Shown here piece after piece: positions 26,614-34,656 of a DNA stretch of 64,000 bases; the first letter of the stretch is position 1; every line of letters starts with the position of its first letter. The DNA comes from Microbacteriaceae bacterium. Lineage in GTDB: Bacteria; Actinomycetota; Actinomycetes; Actinomycetales; Microbacteriaceae. The stretch lies in NCBI GenBank assembly GCA_025465095.1, contig JAODME010000005.1:124001-188000 (forward strand), written 5' to 3'. The position numbers and the translations under genes were made by a program. Under the pieces are notes generated by a model that was given only the letters and a program-made list of their open reading frames with translations, made no database searches and was not told the origin of the DNA.

Positions 26614-27383
26614 CGTTGCGCATCCCCGATGAACGGGTCGTCACCGAGGGCCGTAGTGCCGCCCGGCGTCACGGTGCCTCCGGACACCGTTGCGCCAGTC
26701 GTGCCGTAACCGCCAGACTGCCCGGTGAGCGCCGGGTCCGAGTAGGCGGGATCGGCGTAGGTTACGGGGGTAGCCATCGGTGGCTGGGCCAGCCCGGTCG
26801 TACCGGGCGTGGTCGTGTCCGCTCTGGCGTCCGCAGCAGCGGACGTGACCGATCGGGTGAGGCGTCCGGCGAGCACGCCGGCGACGGCGGCCATCGCGAT
26901 GAAGGTTCCGGGCCGTCGGCGGGCGAAGCCGCGCACCTCGTCGAGCAGTGATCCTGGGTCGCGTTCATCGAGCCAGTCGGCGACACTCCCCGCCCTGGTC
27001 GCGGCCTGCTGCACGAGGTCCGATGCCACGCCGTTGCCCTCGGAGTTGGCGGCCATCGAGCTCAGCTCGTCACTGATCGAGTGCAGCCCGGTCGCCACGC
27101 GATGCTGTTGCGAAGAGGCTTGGTCCCTCAGTTCACTCTTCGCATCGGTGTAGAGATCCTTCGCCTGCGTCTTCGCCTCGGACGCGACCTTCGTCGCCTC
27201 CTGCTTCGCAGTGCTGGCTACCTGGTGTCCGGCCTCCGACGCCTTACCGCCGAGGTGGGCGGCCTGGTCCTTCGCAGCGTCGGCCATTCCGCCACCCGTG
27301 CCGGTGGTGCTGCCGGTGGTGGTCGTCCCCACGGGAGGCACCCCTGAACCGACAGGAGGCACCCCTGAATAGCTGTTCGACAT
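26610..27383 (-). CDS. Hypothetical membrane-associated protein, operon partner of DUF3618/Holin-X genes
   Basis: Amphipathic KDQAAHLGGKASEAGHQVASTAKQEATKVASEAKTQAKDLY segment then GFARRRPGTFIAMAAVAGVLAGRLTRSV; overlapping stop/start with next gene. Confidence 0.82.
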   Translation of the reverse strand: MSNSYSGVPPVGSGVPPVGTTTTGSTTGTGGGMADAAKDQAAHLGGKASEAGHQVASTAKQEATKVASEAKTQAKDLYTDAKSELRDQASSQQHRVATGLHSISDELSSMAANSEGNGVASDLVQQAATRAGSVADWLDERDPGSLLDEVRGFARRRPGTFIAMAAVAGVLAGRLTRSVTSAAADARADTTTPGTTGLAQPPMATPVTYADPAYSDPALTGQSGGYGTTGATVSGGTVTPGGTTALGDDPFIGDAQR

Positions 27384-27525
27384 GTTGGTCCCTTTCGTCG
27401 CGCGGGTACGGCACCCGGTTCCCGGGCGCGCGCCGCATCTGTCGTTGGTACCTCCAGCTTTCGCGCTCAGGAATCAATCAGCAACCCCCTCGCGGTTCGC
27501 CAGCAGCGAAGCTATAGTCGTGCCT

Positions 27526-28773
27526 TCAGCGGCCTATCCAGCGGTCGACGAAGTCGTTTCGGAAGACCGCATCCGGGTCCATTCGAGCCGCAAGGTCGCG
27601 GAATACCGGCAGTTTCGGGTAGAGCTCTGCGAGACGGTCGCGGTCCGTCTCGAACACCTTTCCCCAGTGCGGCCTCGCATCGAACGGAGCCAGCGCCGCG
27701 TCGACGAGCGGCAGCAGCGCCGACACTTCGGGGATGTGCTGACGCCAGGTGAAGTGGATGCCGGCGCAGTCCTCGTGCAGGGCCGGGCTGAGCCACAGAT
27801 CGTCCGCCGCCATCGTGCGCAGCTCTGAGACGAACAGGTGTGGCCGGAGGCGCGCGGCGATGCCACGGATCGCCTCGACCGCCGCGAGAGCGTGCCTGCG
27901 CGGCATCAAGTACTCGCTCTGCAACTCCTCCCCGTTGCTCGGCGTGAACCCGAGCCGGAAATGCGGCAGCCGGTCCCACCAGGGGCCGGCGACGCCCAGT
28001 TGCTGTGTGGTGTTCTCGGCCGAGACGTCAGGAAGCGGATGCATCTCGCGCTTGGCCCGGGTGGCCCCGAAGAAGCGGTCGTCCAAATCCGCCGCGGCAT
28101 CAACTCGCGACTTGCGCCACGCCTGAGTGATCCCCTCGTCACCCCAGTGGGTGAACAGGCTCACGCTGTAAGCGCTTGAGGTGATGGCGTCGAAATTGTC
28201 GGCGAGACTCGACCAGGCGAGGTTCTCGTAGACGTCCTGCCTCACTTTGAACGCGGGCACGATATCGAGACTGATCCGCGTGAGGATGCCGAGCATGCCG
28301 AGGGCGACCACCACTCCATCAAAGTCGGGCTCGCCGCGGCGCATCACCACGAGGGTGCCGTCGGCCTTCACCATTTCGACGCCGGCCACGGCGGCAGCGA
28401 GGCTCGGGTTGGAATCGCCGGAACCGTGAGTTCCGGTGGCGATCGCGCCGGCGACCGAGATATGCGGCAGGGAGGCGAGATTGTGAACGGCAAAGCCGGC
28501 GGCGTCCAGCCGCTCGGCGAACTCGCCGTACCGGGCTCCCGCGTTCACGGTCACGGTGCGCGCCGCCTGATCGATGGTCAGCTCCGCGGGCATCCTCTCC
28601 AGCGAGATGTGGGCGCCGGTCGTGTCTGCGATGTGGTTGAACGAGTGCCGGCTGCCGAGGGCCCGCGCGAGGGGAGCGGCGGCGACGACCTCGCTCAGCT
28701 CATCGACGGATTGCGGACGGTGGAAGCTCGCCGCCGCGTAGTTCAGGTTGCCGGCCCAGTTAGTAGAGGTCAT
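27526..28773 (-). CDS. FAD-linked oxidase of the xylitol/alditol oxidase family (FAD_binding_4 + ALO domain)
   Basis: MTSTNWAGNLNYAAASFHRPQSVDELSEVVAAAPLARALGSRHSFNHIADTTG...ATGTHGSGDSNPSL. Confidence 0.9.
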   Translation of the reverse strand: MTSTNWAGNLNYAAASFHRPQSVDELSEVVAAAPLARALGSRHSFNHIADTTGAHISLERMPAELTIDQAARTVTVNAGARYGEFAERLDAAGFAVHNLASLPHISVAGAIATGTHGSGDSNPSLAAAVAGVEMVKADGTLVVMRRGEPDFDGVVVALGMLGILTRISLDIVPAFKVRQDVYENLAWSSLADNFDAITSSAYSVSLFTHWGDEGITQAWRKSRVDAAADLDDRFFGATRAKREMHPLPDVSAENTTQQLGVAGPWWDRLPHFRLGFTPSNGEELQSEYLMPRRHALAAVEAIRGIAARLRPHLFVSELRTMAADDLWLSPALHEDCAGIHFTWRQHIPEVSALLPLVDAALAPFDARPHWGKVFETDRDRLAELYPKLPVFRDLAARMDPDAVFRNDFVDRWIGR

Positions 28774-28875
28774 GGTCCATTGTCGTGCGCACGGGCGCAG
28801 AGTCGGCTGGTCGAGAGCAACGCACGCGCAACGGGCACGACCTCTCGCTCGTTCCCGGCGGGCTACGCTCGAACG

Positions 28876-29859
28876 ATGCAGACACGAACTCTCGGCCGCA
28901 CCGGCCGCGCCGTCTCCGTTCTCGGCCTCGGCACCTGGCAGCTCGGCGCCGACTGGGGTGACGTGGATGAGAGCGACGCGCGCGCGATCCTCGACGCGGC
29001 CGTCACGTCAGGGGTCACACTGTTCGACACCGCCGACGTATACGGGGACGGACGCAGCGAGCGTTTCATCGGCGATTTCCTCCGCGATAATCCGGGGCAC
29101 CGCATCACGGTCGCGACCAAGATGGGCCGCCGGGAGGCGCAAATACCCGAGAACTTCACCCTCGGCAGGTTCCGGGAGTGGACGGATCGGTCAAGGCGCA
29201 ACCTCAAAGTCGACACGCTCGACCTCGTGCAGCTTCACTGCCCGCCCACTGCGGTGCTCTCCAGCGACGAGGTCTACGACGCGCTCGACGTGCTCGTCGA
29301 GAATGAAGCCATCGCCGCGTATGGGGTGAGCGTCGAACGCACCGACGAGGCCCTCGCGGCGATCGCACGGGGCGCGTCCACCGTGCAGATCATCCTCAAC
29401 GCGTTCCGCATCAAGCCGCTCGATGAGGTGCTGCCCGCAGCGATCGCGGCCGACGTCGGAATCATCGCGCGGGTGCCACTGGCATCCGGACTCCTCAGCG
29501 GCAAGTACAGCACCGCCACCACATTCGCCGAGAACGATCACCGCAACTACAACCGCGACGGGTCGGCCTTCGACGTGGGGGAGACGTTTTCCGGCGTCGA
29601 CTTCGAGCAGGGAGTCGCCGCCGCGCAGGAGTTCGCCGCGCTCGCCGCCGCCACCGGGCTGACTACCGCGCAGGCGGCACTCGCCTGGGTCGCGCAACTG
29701 GACGGAGTGAGCACGGTGATTCCCGGCGCCAGGTCGGTGGAGCAGGCACGGTCCAACGCCGTCGCGGGATCGGCGCAAGCCCTGCCCGCAAGCTTCAACG
29801 CCGGTGTCGTGTCGCTTTACGACCGCTATTTCCGCGCCGCCGTGCATCCGCGCTGGTAG
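28876..29859 (+). CDS. Aldo/keto reductase
   Basis: ATG 28876: MQTRTLGRTGRAVSVLGLGTWQLGADWGDVDESDARAILDAAVTSGVTLFDTADVYGDGRSE. Confidence 0.93.
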   Translation: MQTRTLGRTGRAVSVLGLGTWQLGADWGDVDESDARAILDAAVTSGVTLFDTADVYGDGRSERFIGDFLRDNPGHRITVATKMGRREAQIPENFTLGRFREWTDRSRRNLKVDTLDLVQLHCPPTAVLSSDEVYDALDVLVENEAIAAYGVSVERTDEALAAIARGASTVQIILNAFRIKPLDEVLPAAIAADVGIIARVPLASGLLSGKYSTATTFAENDHRNYNRDGSAFDVGETFSGVDFEQGVAAAQEFAALAAATGLTTAQAALAWVAQLDGVSTVIPGARSVEQARSNAVAGSAQALPASFNAGVVSLYDRYFRAAVHPRW

Positions 29860-29867
29860 CTCGGGCG

Positions 29868-31409
29868 TCAGCGAGGCGCAAGCCGCGCGGTGCGCACGCG
29901 GGCTGCCCTGCGTGCCGGAAGCGCCCCGAAGGAGGCGAAGGCCAGCGCGGCGATGGCCGCACCCGCGACCGGCAGGGCGGGGATCAGTGATCCGGTGAGC
30001 GCGAGCGCGACCCACACCGCCGCGACCGTGACCGCGAGCTCGAGCCACAGGGCCACCAGCGTGCCCCACCGACCCGCTCGACGTTCTGTCTTCGGGGTCA
30101 CTCGGAAGACCGCCGCGCCGCCGAAGATCACCTTCGCCGTCGCCCGGAGCGTCACGATCAACGTCGAGCCGTAGAGAGCGCTCGCCATTGCGAGGAATGT
30201 TCCTCCGGCGACGAGTCCCCGTTGTCGCACGACGCGCACCGTCTCCGGCAGAAGCGGAGCTGCCGCGCAGAGGCCCGTGACCGCGATCGCCCACAGCGGC
30301 TGATCCGCGGTGCCCCCGAGCGCGGCGAGCAGAAGGTTCGCGAGCATCAGCACAGCCCCGGCGGTGGCCAGGAGTGGAAAGGTGAGCTGCTCGAGCAGCA
30401 GGTCGAGCTTCTCTGCGACGGACAATCTCGAGCGGATGATGCGCCGCCAGTAGTTCCGCAGGAATTCGGTCGTGCCCTCGACGATTTTCGTATGCTGCGT
30501 GCGGAACGCGTGGTAGTCGACGGGGTAGTCCTCTTCGCACACGAGGTCATGGTCGTAAGCGATGCGGTATCCGGCGATGCGCGCCTCGAAGCTGAACGCG
30601 AGATCTTCCGCGACCGTCTCGGGGATCGGACCCGCGGCCCGGTAGCAGGCGGAGCTGATCATCGCCCCATGGCCGAGGAAGCTGGAGAAGCCGATGCGAG
30701 CACGTGCCGCCTGGCTGATACCGATGTGAGTGCCCAGGATCCCGGCGAACGTCGTGGCGAAGGCGGTCCTGCTCGGCGAAGCCCGGTGCCTGGCCTGCAC
30801 GATCCCCGTTCGCCGGTGATCGGCGAAACCCTGGAGTGCCCTGTGGACGAAGTGCGGAGGCAGCACCTCGTCGCTGTCGAGGACGACGAAATAGTCGAAC
30901 CGGCCGAGAAGGAGCTCAATGCCGTGATTCAGGTTTCCCGCCTTGAAGCCGCTGCGCGTGGACCGCCGGATTACCTCCGCCCCGTTCTCGATCGCGAAGG
31001 CGTCGATCGCGCTCCGCAGCTCGTCGCGCGCGGAGTCGTCGAGGATGACCGTCGTGACCGGGTGCTGCTGAGCCATGCTGCTGTGAAGTGCGGTGGGATC
31101 GAAGTCATCCGCGGTGCAATAGAGCAGGGCCACTCGTCGGCTCGGTGAGGACGACGCCGCTACGGGCGACGTGCCCGCAGGTCGAAACCAGAATCGGGCG
31201 GTCGCCCACATGGCGAGGTGCCGTACTCCGTTCAGCCAGATGGCACTTGATGCGGCGCCGATGAGGACGATCGCGGTGGTCTCGAGCAGGTGACTCGATG
31301 CGACGGTGGCGGCGTAGATGCCAAGGAGCGTCAACCAGATCGTGCCCACGCCGCCCCAGAACAGCGCGACCGCGCGGCCCCCCGCGGATCTTCCTCGACT
31401 CGAATGCAA
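29868..31409 (-). CDS. Membrane-anchored family 2 glycosyltransferase
   Basis: STRSGFKAGNLNHGIELLLGRFDYFVVLDSDEVLPPHFV (DxD region), C-terminal TMs. Confidence 0.87.
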   Translation of the reverse strand: MHSSRGRSAGGRAVALFWGGVGTIWLTLLGIYAATVASSHLLETTAIVLIGAASSAIWLNGVRHLAMWATARFWFRPAGTSPVAASSSPSRRVALLYCTADDFDPTALHSSMAQQHPVTTVILDDSARDELRSAIDAFAIENGAEVIRRSTRSGFKAGNLNHGIELLLGRFDYFVVLDSDEVLPPHFVHRALQGFADHRRTGIVQARHRASPSRTAFATTFAGILGTHIGISQAARARIGFSSFLGHGAMISSACYRAAGPIPETVAEDLAFSFEARIAGYRIAYDHDLVCEEDYPVDYHAFRTQHTKIVEGTTEFLRNYWRRIIRSRLSVAEKLDLLLEQLTFPLLATAGAVLMLANLLLAALGGTADQPLWAIAVTGLCAAAPLLPETVRVVRQRGLVAGGTFLAMASALYGSTLIVTLRATAKVIFGGAAVFRVTPKTERRAGRWGTLVALWLELAVTVAAVWVALALTGSLIPALPVAGAAIAALAFASFGALPARRAARVRTARLAPR

Positions 31410-31547
31410 CGTGACCTCGATCTGCTCGGCAAGCGGCGCGCGAATTGAAGCTGGGTGCAGTTTTTCTCAGGTGATCCAGCATCGATGCTCAGCCTTCAAG
31501 TTCGTTGTGAATCCTCGAGGCGGGAGGGCGACAACGGCGCGAGCTTC

Positions 31548-32390
31548 TCAGCCGTTGTCGTCGGGGTCCATCCCGGTGCGCTCGCCCGATTCGAGACCGG
31601 CGATGTCGGCGAGGTCGGCGGCATCCAACTCGAATCCGAAGACGTCCGCGTTCTCGCGGATCCGCTCCGCCGTCACCGACTTCGGAATCACCACGAGCCC
31701 CTGCTGTAGGTGCCAGCGGATCACCACGCGCGCCGGGCTCACCCCGTGCTTCTCGGCGAGAGTGTCGAGCACGGGGTTTTCGAGCACTCGACCCCGGGCG
31801 AGCGGCGACCACGCCTCGGTCAGAATCGCGTGCTTCGCATCGAACTTGCGCACCGTGCGCTGCGGGAGCCAGGGGTGCAACTCCACCTGATTGATCACCG
31901 GCACCACCTCCGACTCGCCGAGGAGCCTCTCGAGGTGCTGGGGATGGAAGTTTGAGACGCCGATCGAGCGGATCGCACCATCCGCCCTCAACTTCTCCAT
32001 CGCTTTCCAGGTCTCGAGGTAGCGGTCCTGTCGCGGCGCCGGCCAGTGAATCAGGTACAGGTCGAGGTAGTCGAATCGGAGCCTGGCCAGGCTCTGCTCG
32101 AATGCGCGGAGCGTGCTGTCGTAGCCGTGGTCGTCCTGCCACACCTTGGTGGTGACGAAGATGTCCTCGCGCGGAATTCCGGATGCCCGCACTCCGTCGC
32201 CGACGCCGGTCTCGTTGTCGTAGAGGGACGCCGTGTCGATGTGCCGGTAGCCTGCGTCGATCGCCGTGCCGACGACTGCCGCGGCAACATCGTTCGGCAC
32301 CTTGTAGACGCCGAGCCCCAGCTGCGGGATGCCGCGGCCGTCGTTCATCGGGAGCACGGGGGAGAAGGGAGAGGAGGCCATCGCGGTCAC
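31548..32390 (-). CDS. Aldo/keto reductase (2,5-diketo-gluconate reductase type)
   Basis: IPQLGLGVYKVPNDVAAAVVGTAIDAGYRHIDTASLYDNETGVG...DLYLIHWPAP...IPKSV. Confidence 0.94.
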   Translation of the reverse strand: MTAMASSPFSPVLPMNDGRGIPQLGLGVYKVPNDVAAAVVGTAIDAGYRHIDTASLYDNETGVGDGVRASGIPREDIFVTTKVWQDDHGYDSTLRAFEQSLARLRFDYLDLYLIHWPAPRQDRYLETWKAMEKLRADGAIRSIGVSNFHPQHLERLLGESEVVPVINQVELHPWLPQRTVRKFDAKHAILTEAWSPLARGRVLENPVLDTLAEKHGVSPARVVIRWHLQQGLVVIPKSVTAERIRENADVFGFELDAADLADIAGLESGERTGMDPDDNG

Positions 32391-33190
32391 AGCCGCGCGG
32401 ATCGGGCGCGGGCGAAGCTGTACAGGCCGAACGCGACGAAACCCGCACCGACGAGACCCAGAATGATCGCGCCGAACGGCAGCTCGACGAGTGCCTTGAG
32501 CGCCCCGTCGAGACCGGTGGCCCGGCTTGAGTCGGAGGTCACGGCAGCGATCACGAAGAGGATTCCGACGATGGCGAGAGCGATGCCCTTCGCGATGTAG
32601 CCGACCTTACCGAGGGTCACGATGGCCGTGCCGCGCTTGCCCGACGGAACCGCGATGTCTTCGCGGAACTTCTCCTTCGCTCCCTTGGCGCAGAAGTAGC
32701 CGCCGATTACGACGACGGCGAGCCCGATGGTGACGAGCAGCACGACACCAGCCGGCGTGGCGATCAGGGTCGCACTGAAGCTCTGGGTGTCGGAGGAGGA
32801 AGAGGATGACCCGCCGCTGGCGAACGTGAACGCGGTTGCCGCGACCCCGAAATAGGCGACCGCTTTGCCGAACTCGATGACCCGGCGCGCCCACTTGCGC
32901 TTCTCCTCCTGCATCGGCACGAGGATCGCCTCGATTGTCTGCCATAGCCCGAGCGCCACGAGCCCGACCACGACCGCCCACAGCATGAAGACGCCGCCCG
33001 GACGGGAGGCCAGGCTCTCGAGCGCGCCCGACTGGTCCGCCTTACCGCCGGCCCCGCTCGCGACGCCGATCGCGATGCCCCCGATGAGAAGATGCAGCAC
33101 TGCGTTGACGGCGTACCCACCTCTGGCGAACACCTGGAAGTACCGGTTGTTGCTCACGGTTCGCGCCGTGCCGGTCGCTCGATCAGTCAT
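32387..33190 (-). CDS. DUF1206 family membrane protein
   Basis: MTDRATGTARTVSNNRYFQVFARGGYAVNAVLHLLIGGIAIGVASG; three repeated two-TM units; ATG at 33190. Confidence 0.87.
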   Translation of the reverse strand: MTDRATGTARTVSNNRYFQVFARGGYAVNAVLHLLIGGIAIGVASGAGGKADQSGALESLASRPGGVFMLWAVVVGLVALGLWQTIEAILVPMQEEKRKWARRVIEFGKAVAYFGVAATAFTFASGGSSSSSSDTQSFSATLIATPAGVVLLVTIGLAVVVIGGYFCAKGAKEKFREDIAVPSGKRGTAIVTLGKVGYIAKGIALAIVGILFVIAAVTSDSSRATGLDGALKALVELPFGAIILGLVGAGFVAFGLYSFARARSARL

Positions 33191-33233
33191 CGAACCAGCG
33201 TAGTTGTCACGCCGCGGAGGACGAGAACTACGC

Positions 33234-34442
33234 TCAGCTCGGCTGCACCGAGATCGGCTCGGTGTCGGGAATGGGGCTCGCGTCACGGCCACGCAGATCC
33301 GGATGCCAACGGCGGAACACCGTCGGGACGAGAAACCCGACCGCGGCGAACGACGCAGCCGCCCAGAATCCGCCGACGGCGCCGTTCGCGTCGATGAGGA
33401 AACCTGCCGCGGCTGATCCGATCGCCGCACCGATGAGCTGGCCGGTGCCGACCCAGCCGTACGCCTCCGCCGTCTCGCTGAACTTGACGCTCGCCGAGAC
33501 GATCGCGAACATCACGGCGAGAGCGGCGGCGAGCGTGATTCCGGCGACGATGAGCGCCACCGAGAGGGACCAGAACTCCCACGCGAAGATCGCGAGGAAC
33601 ATTCCGACGAAGACCACGAACATTCGTCTCGACAGAGACCATGGTCCGACCGGGGTGTGGCCGAACGACAGGCCGCCGATGAGCGATGCGACCGCCCAGA
33701 TTGCGAGCACGAAGCCGGATTCGGCCGAACCCTCCCCGAAGCTTGCGACGACAGCGGCTTCGACCGCCGCGCAGGCTCCGACGAGCAGGAACCCGGTGAT
33801 GGTTGCGAGCAGTACGGGGCGGCGCGCGAGCACGCGCCCCAACTTGCGTCGGCTTCGAGGAACGCGCACTCGCCCGACCTCCGGAGAGGCGATGAACCAC
33901 GCTCCGCCGCCGAGGAGGAAAACCATGGCTACGGTGATTGCGAGCACTGTCGAGATCTGGGTGGCGATGAAGGTCGTCACGACCGGGCCTGCGATCCAGA
34001 TGATCTCCTGTGCGGACGCGTCCAGGGAGAACAGCGGTGTGAGCTGCCTGGAGTTGACCATTTTCGGGTAGATCGTGCGAACGGCGGGCTGCACGGGCGG
34101 CGTGCTCAGCCCACTGATGAGACCGACGAGCATGTACGCCCAGAGCGGAAGCACGAAGAAGGCGATGCAGCCGATCGACACCGCGCAGATCACCAGGGTG
34201 ACCGTGAGCACGCGCCGCATGCCCCACACGCCCATCCACCGGCTCGTGAGAGGTCCGGCGACGGCCTGACCGACGCTGGTGGCGGCGAGCACGAGCCCTG
34301 CGGCGCCGTAGGAGCCTGTGATCCCCTCGATGTGGAGCAGGTAGGCCAGCGACAGCATCCCCGTCGGGAAGCGGGCGGTGAGCTGTGCGCTGATGATCCG
34401 GGCGACTCCCGGTGTCTTCAGCAGGCTGGCGTAACTACTCAC
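33234..34442 (-). CDS. Major facilitator superfamily transporter
   Basis: 12-TM-like; SYASLLKTPGVARIISAQLTARFPTGMLSLAYLLHIEGITGSYGAAGLVLAATSVGQAVAGPLTSRWMG; GTG 34442 start. Confidence 0.88.
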   Translation of the reverse strand: MSSYASLLKTPGVARIISAQLTARFPTGMLSLAYLLHIEGITGSYGAAGLVLAATSVGQAVAGPLTSRWMGVWGMRRVLTVTLVICAVSIGCIAFFVLPLWAYMLVGLISGLSTPPVQPAVRTIYPKMVNSRQLTPLFSLDASAQEIIWIAGPVVTTFIATQISTVLAITVAMVFLLGGGAWFIASPEVGRVRVPRSRRKLGRVLARRPVLLATITGFLLVGACAAVEAAVVASFGEGSAESGFVLAIWAVASLIGGLSFGHTPVGPWSLSRRMFVVFVGMFLAIFAWEFWSLSVALIVAGITLAAALAVMFAIVSASVKFSETAEAYGWVGTGQLIGAAIGSAAAGFLIDANGAVGGFWAAASFAAVGFLVPTVFRRWHPDLRGRDASPIPDTEPISVQPS

Positions 34443-34502
34443 AACAGGTGAGCCTAGCGGCGTCGATCGCCCGCGCGGCGGTGTCCGACGCCCGCGATAG
34501 CC

Positions 34503-34540
34503 TGTGGATAACTTCGTCGAACTTATACACAGTTGTGGAC
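34503..34540. promoter_or_regulatory. Cluster of DnaA-box-like 9-mers upstream of the RNR operon
   Basis: TGTGGATAA (34503-34511, = TTATCCACA on the other strand), TTATACACA (34523-34531), partial TTGTGGAC (34533-34540). Confidence 0.5.
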
Positions 34541-34546
34541 GACACG

Positions 34547-34594
34547 CCACTAGATGTGGGGGTGGGCGAATGTCAGAAGCCCGCTATATAGTGG
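34547..34594. promoter_or_regulatory. Tandem NrdR-box-like palindromes upstream of nrdA
   Basis: CCACTAGATGTGG (34547-34559) and CCGCTATATAGTGG (34581-34594), centres about 34 bp apart. Confidence 0.55.
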
Positions 34595-34656
34595 TGGAAC
34601 CGTCTGGCCGGCAAACCGGTTTCAGTCGCTTCGTGGGTAGGTAAGAGGAGTTTTTC

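Noticed and set aside
28426-28875. N-terminal extension of the aldo/keto reductase ORF
   Set aside because: Antisense to the FAD oxidase gene; AKR homology begins at M28876.
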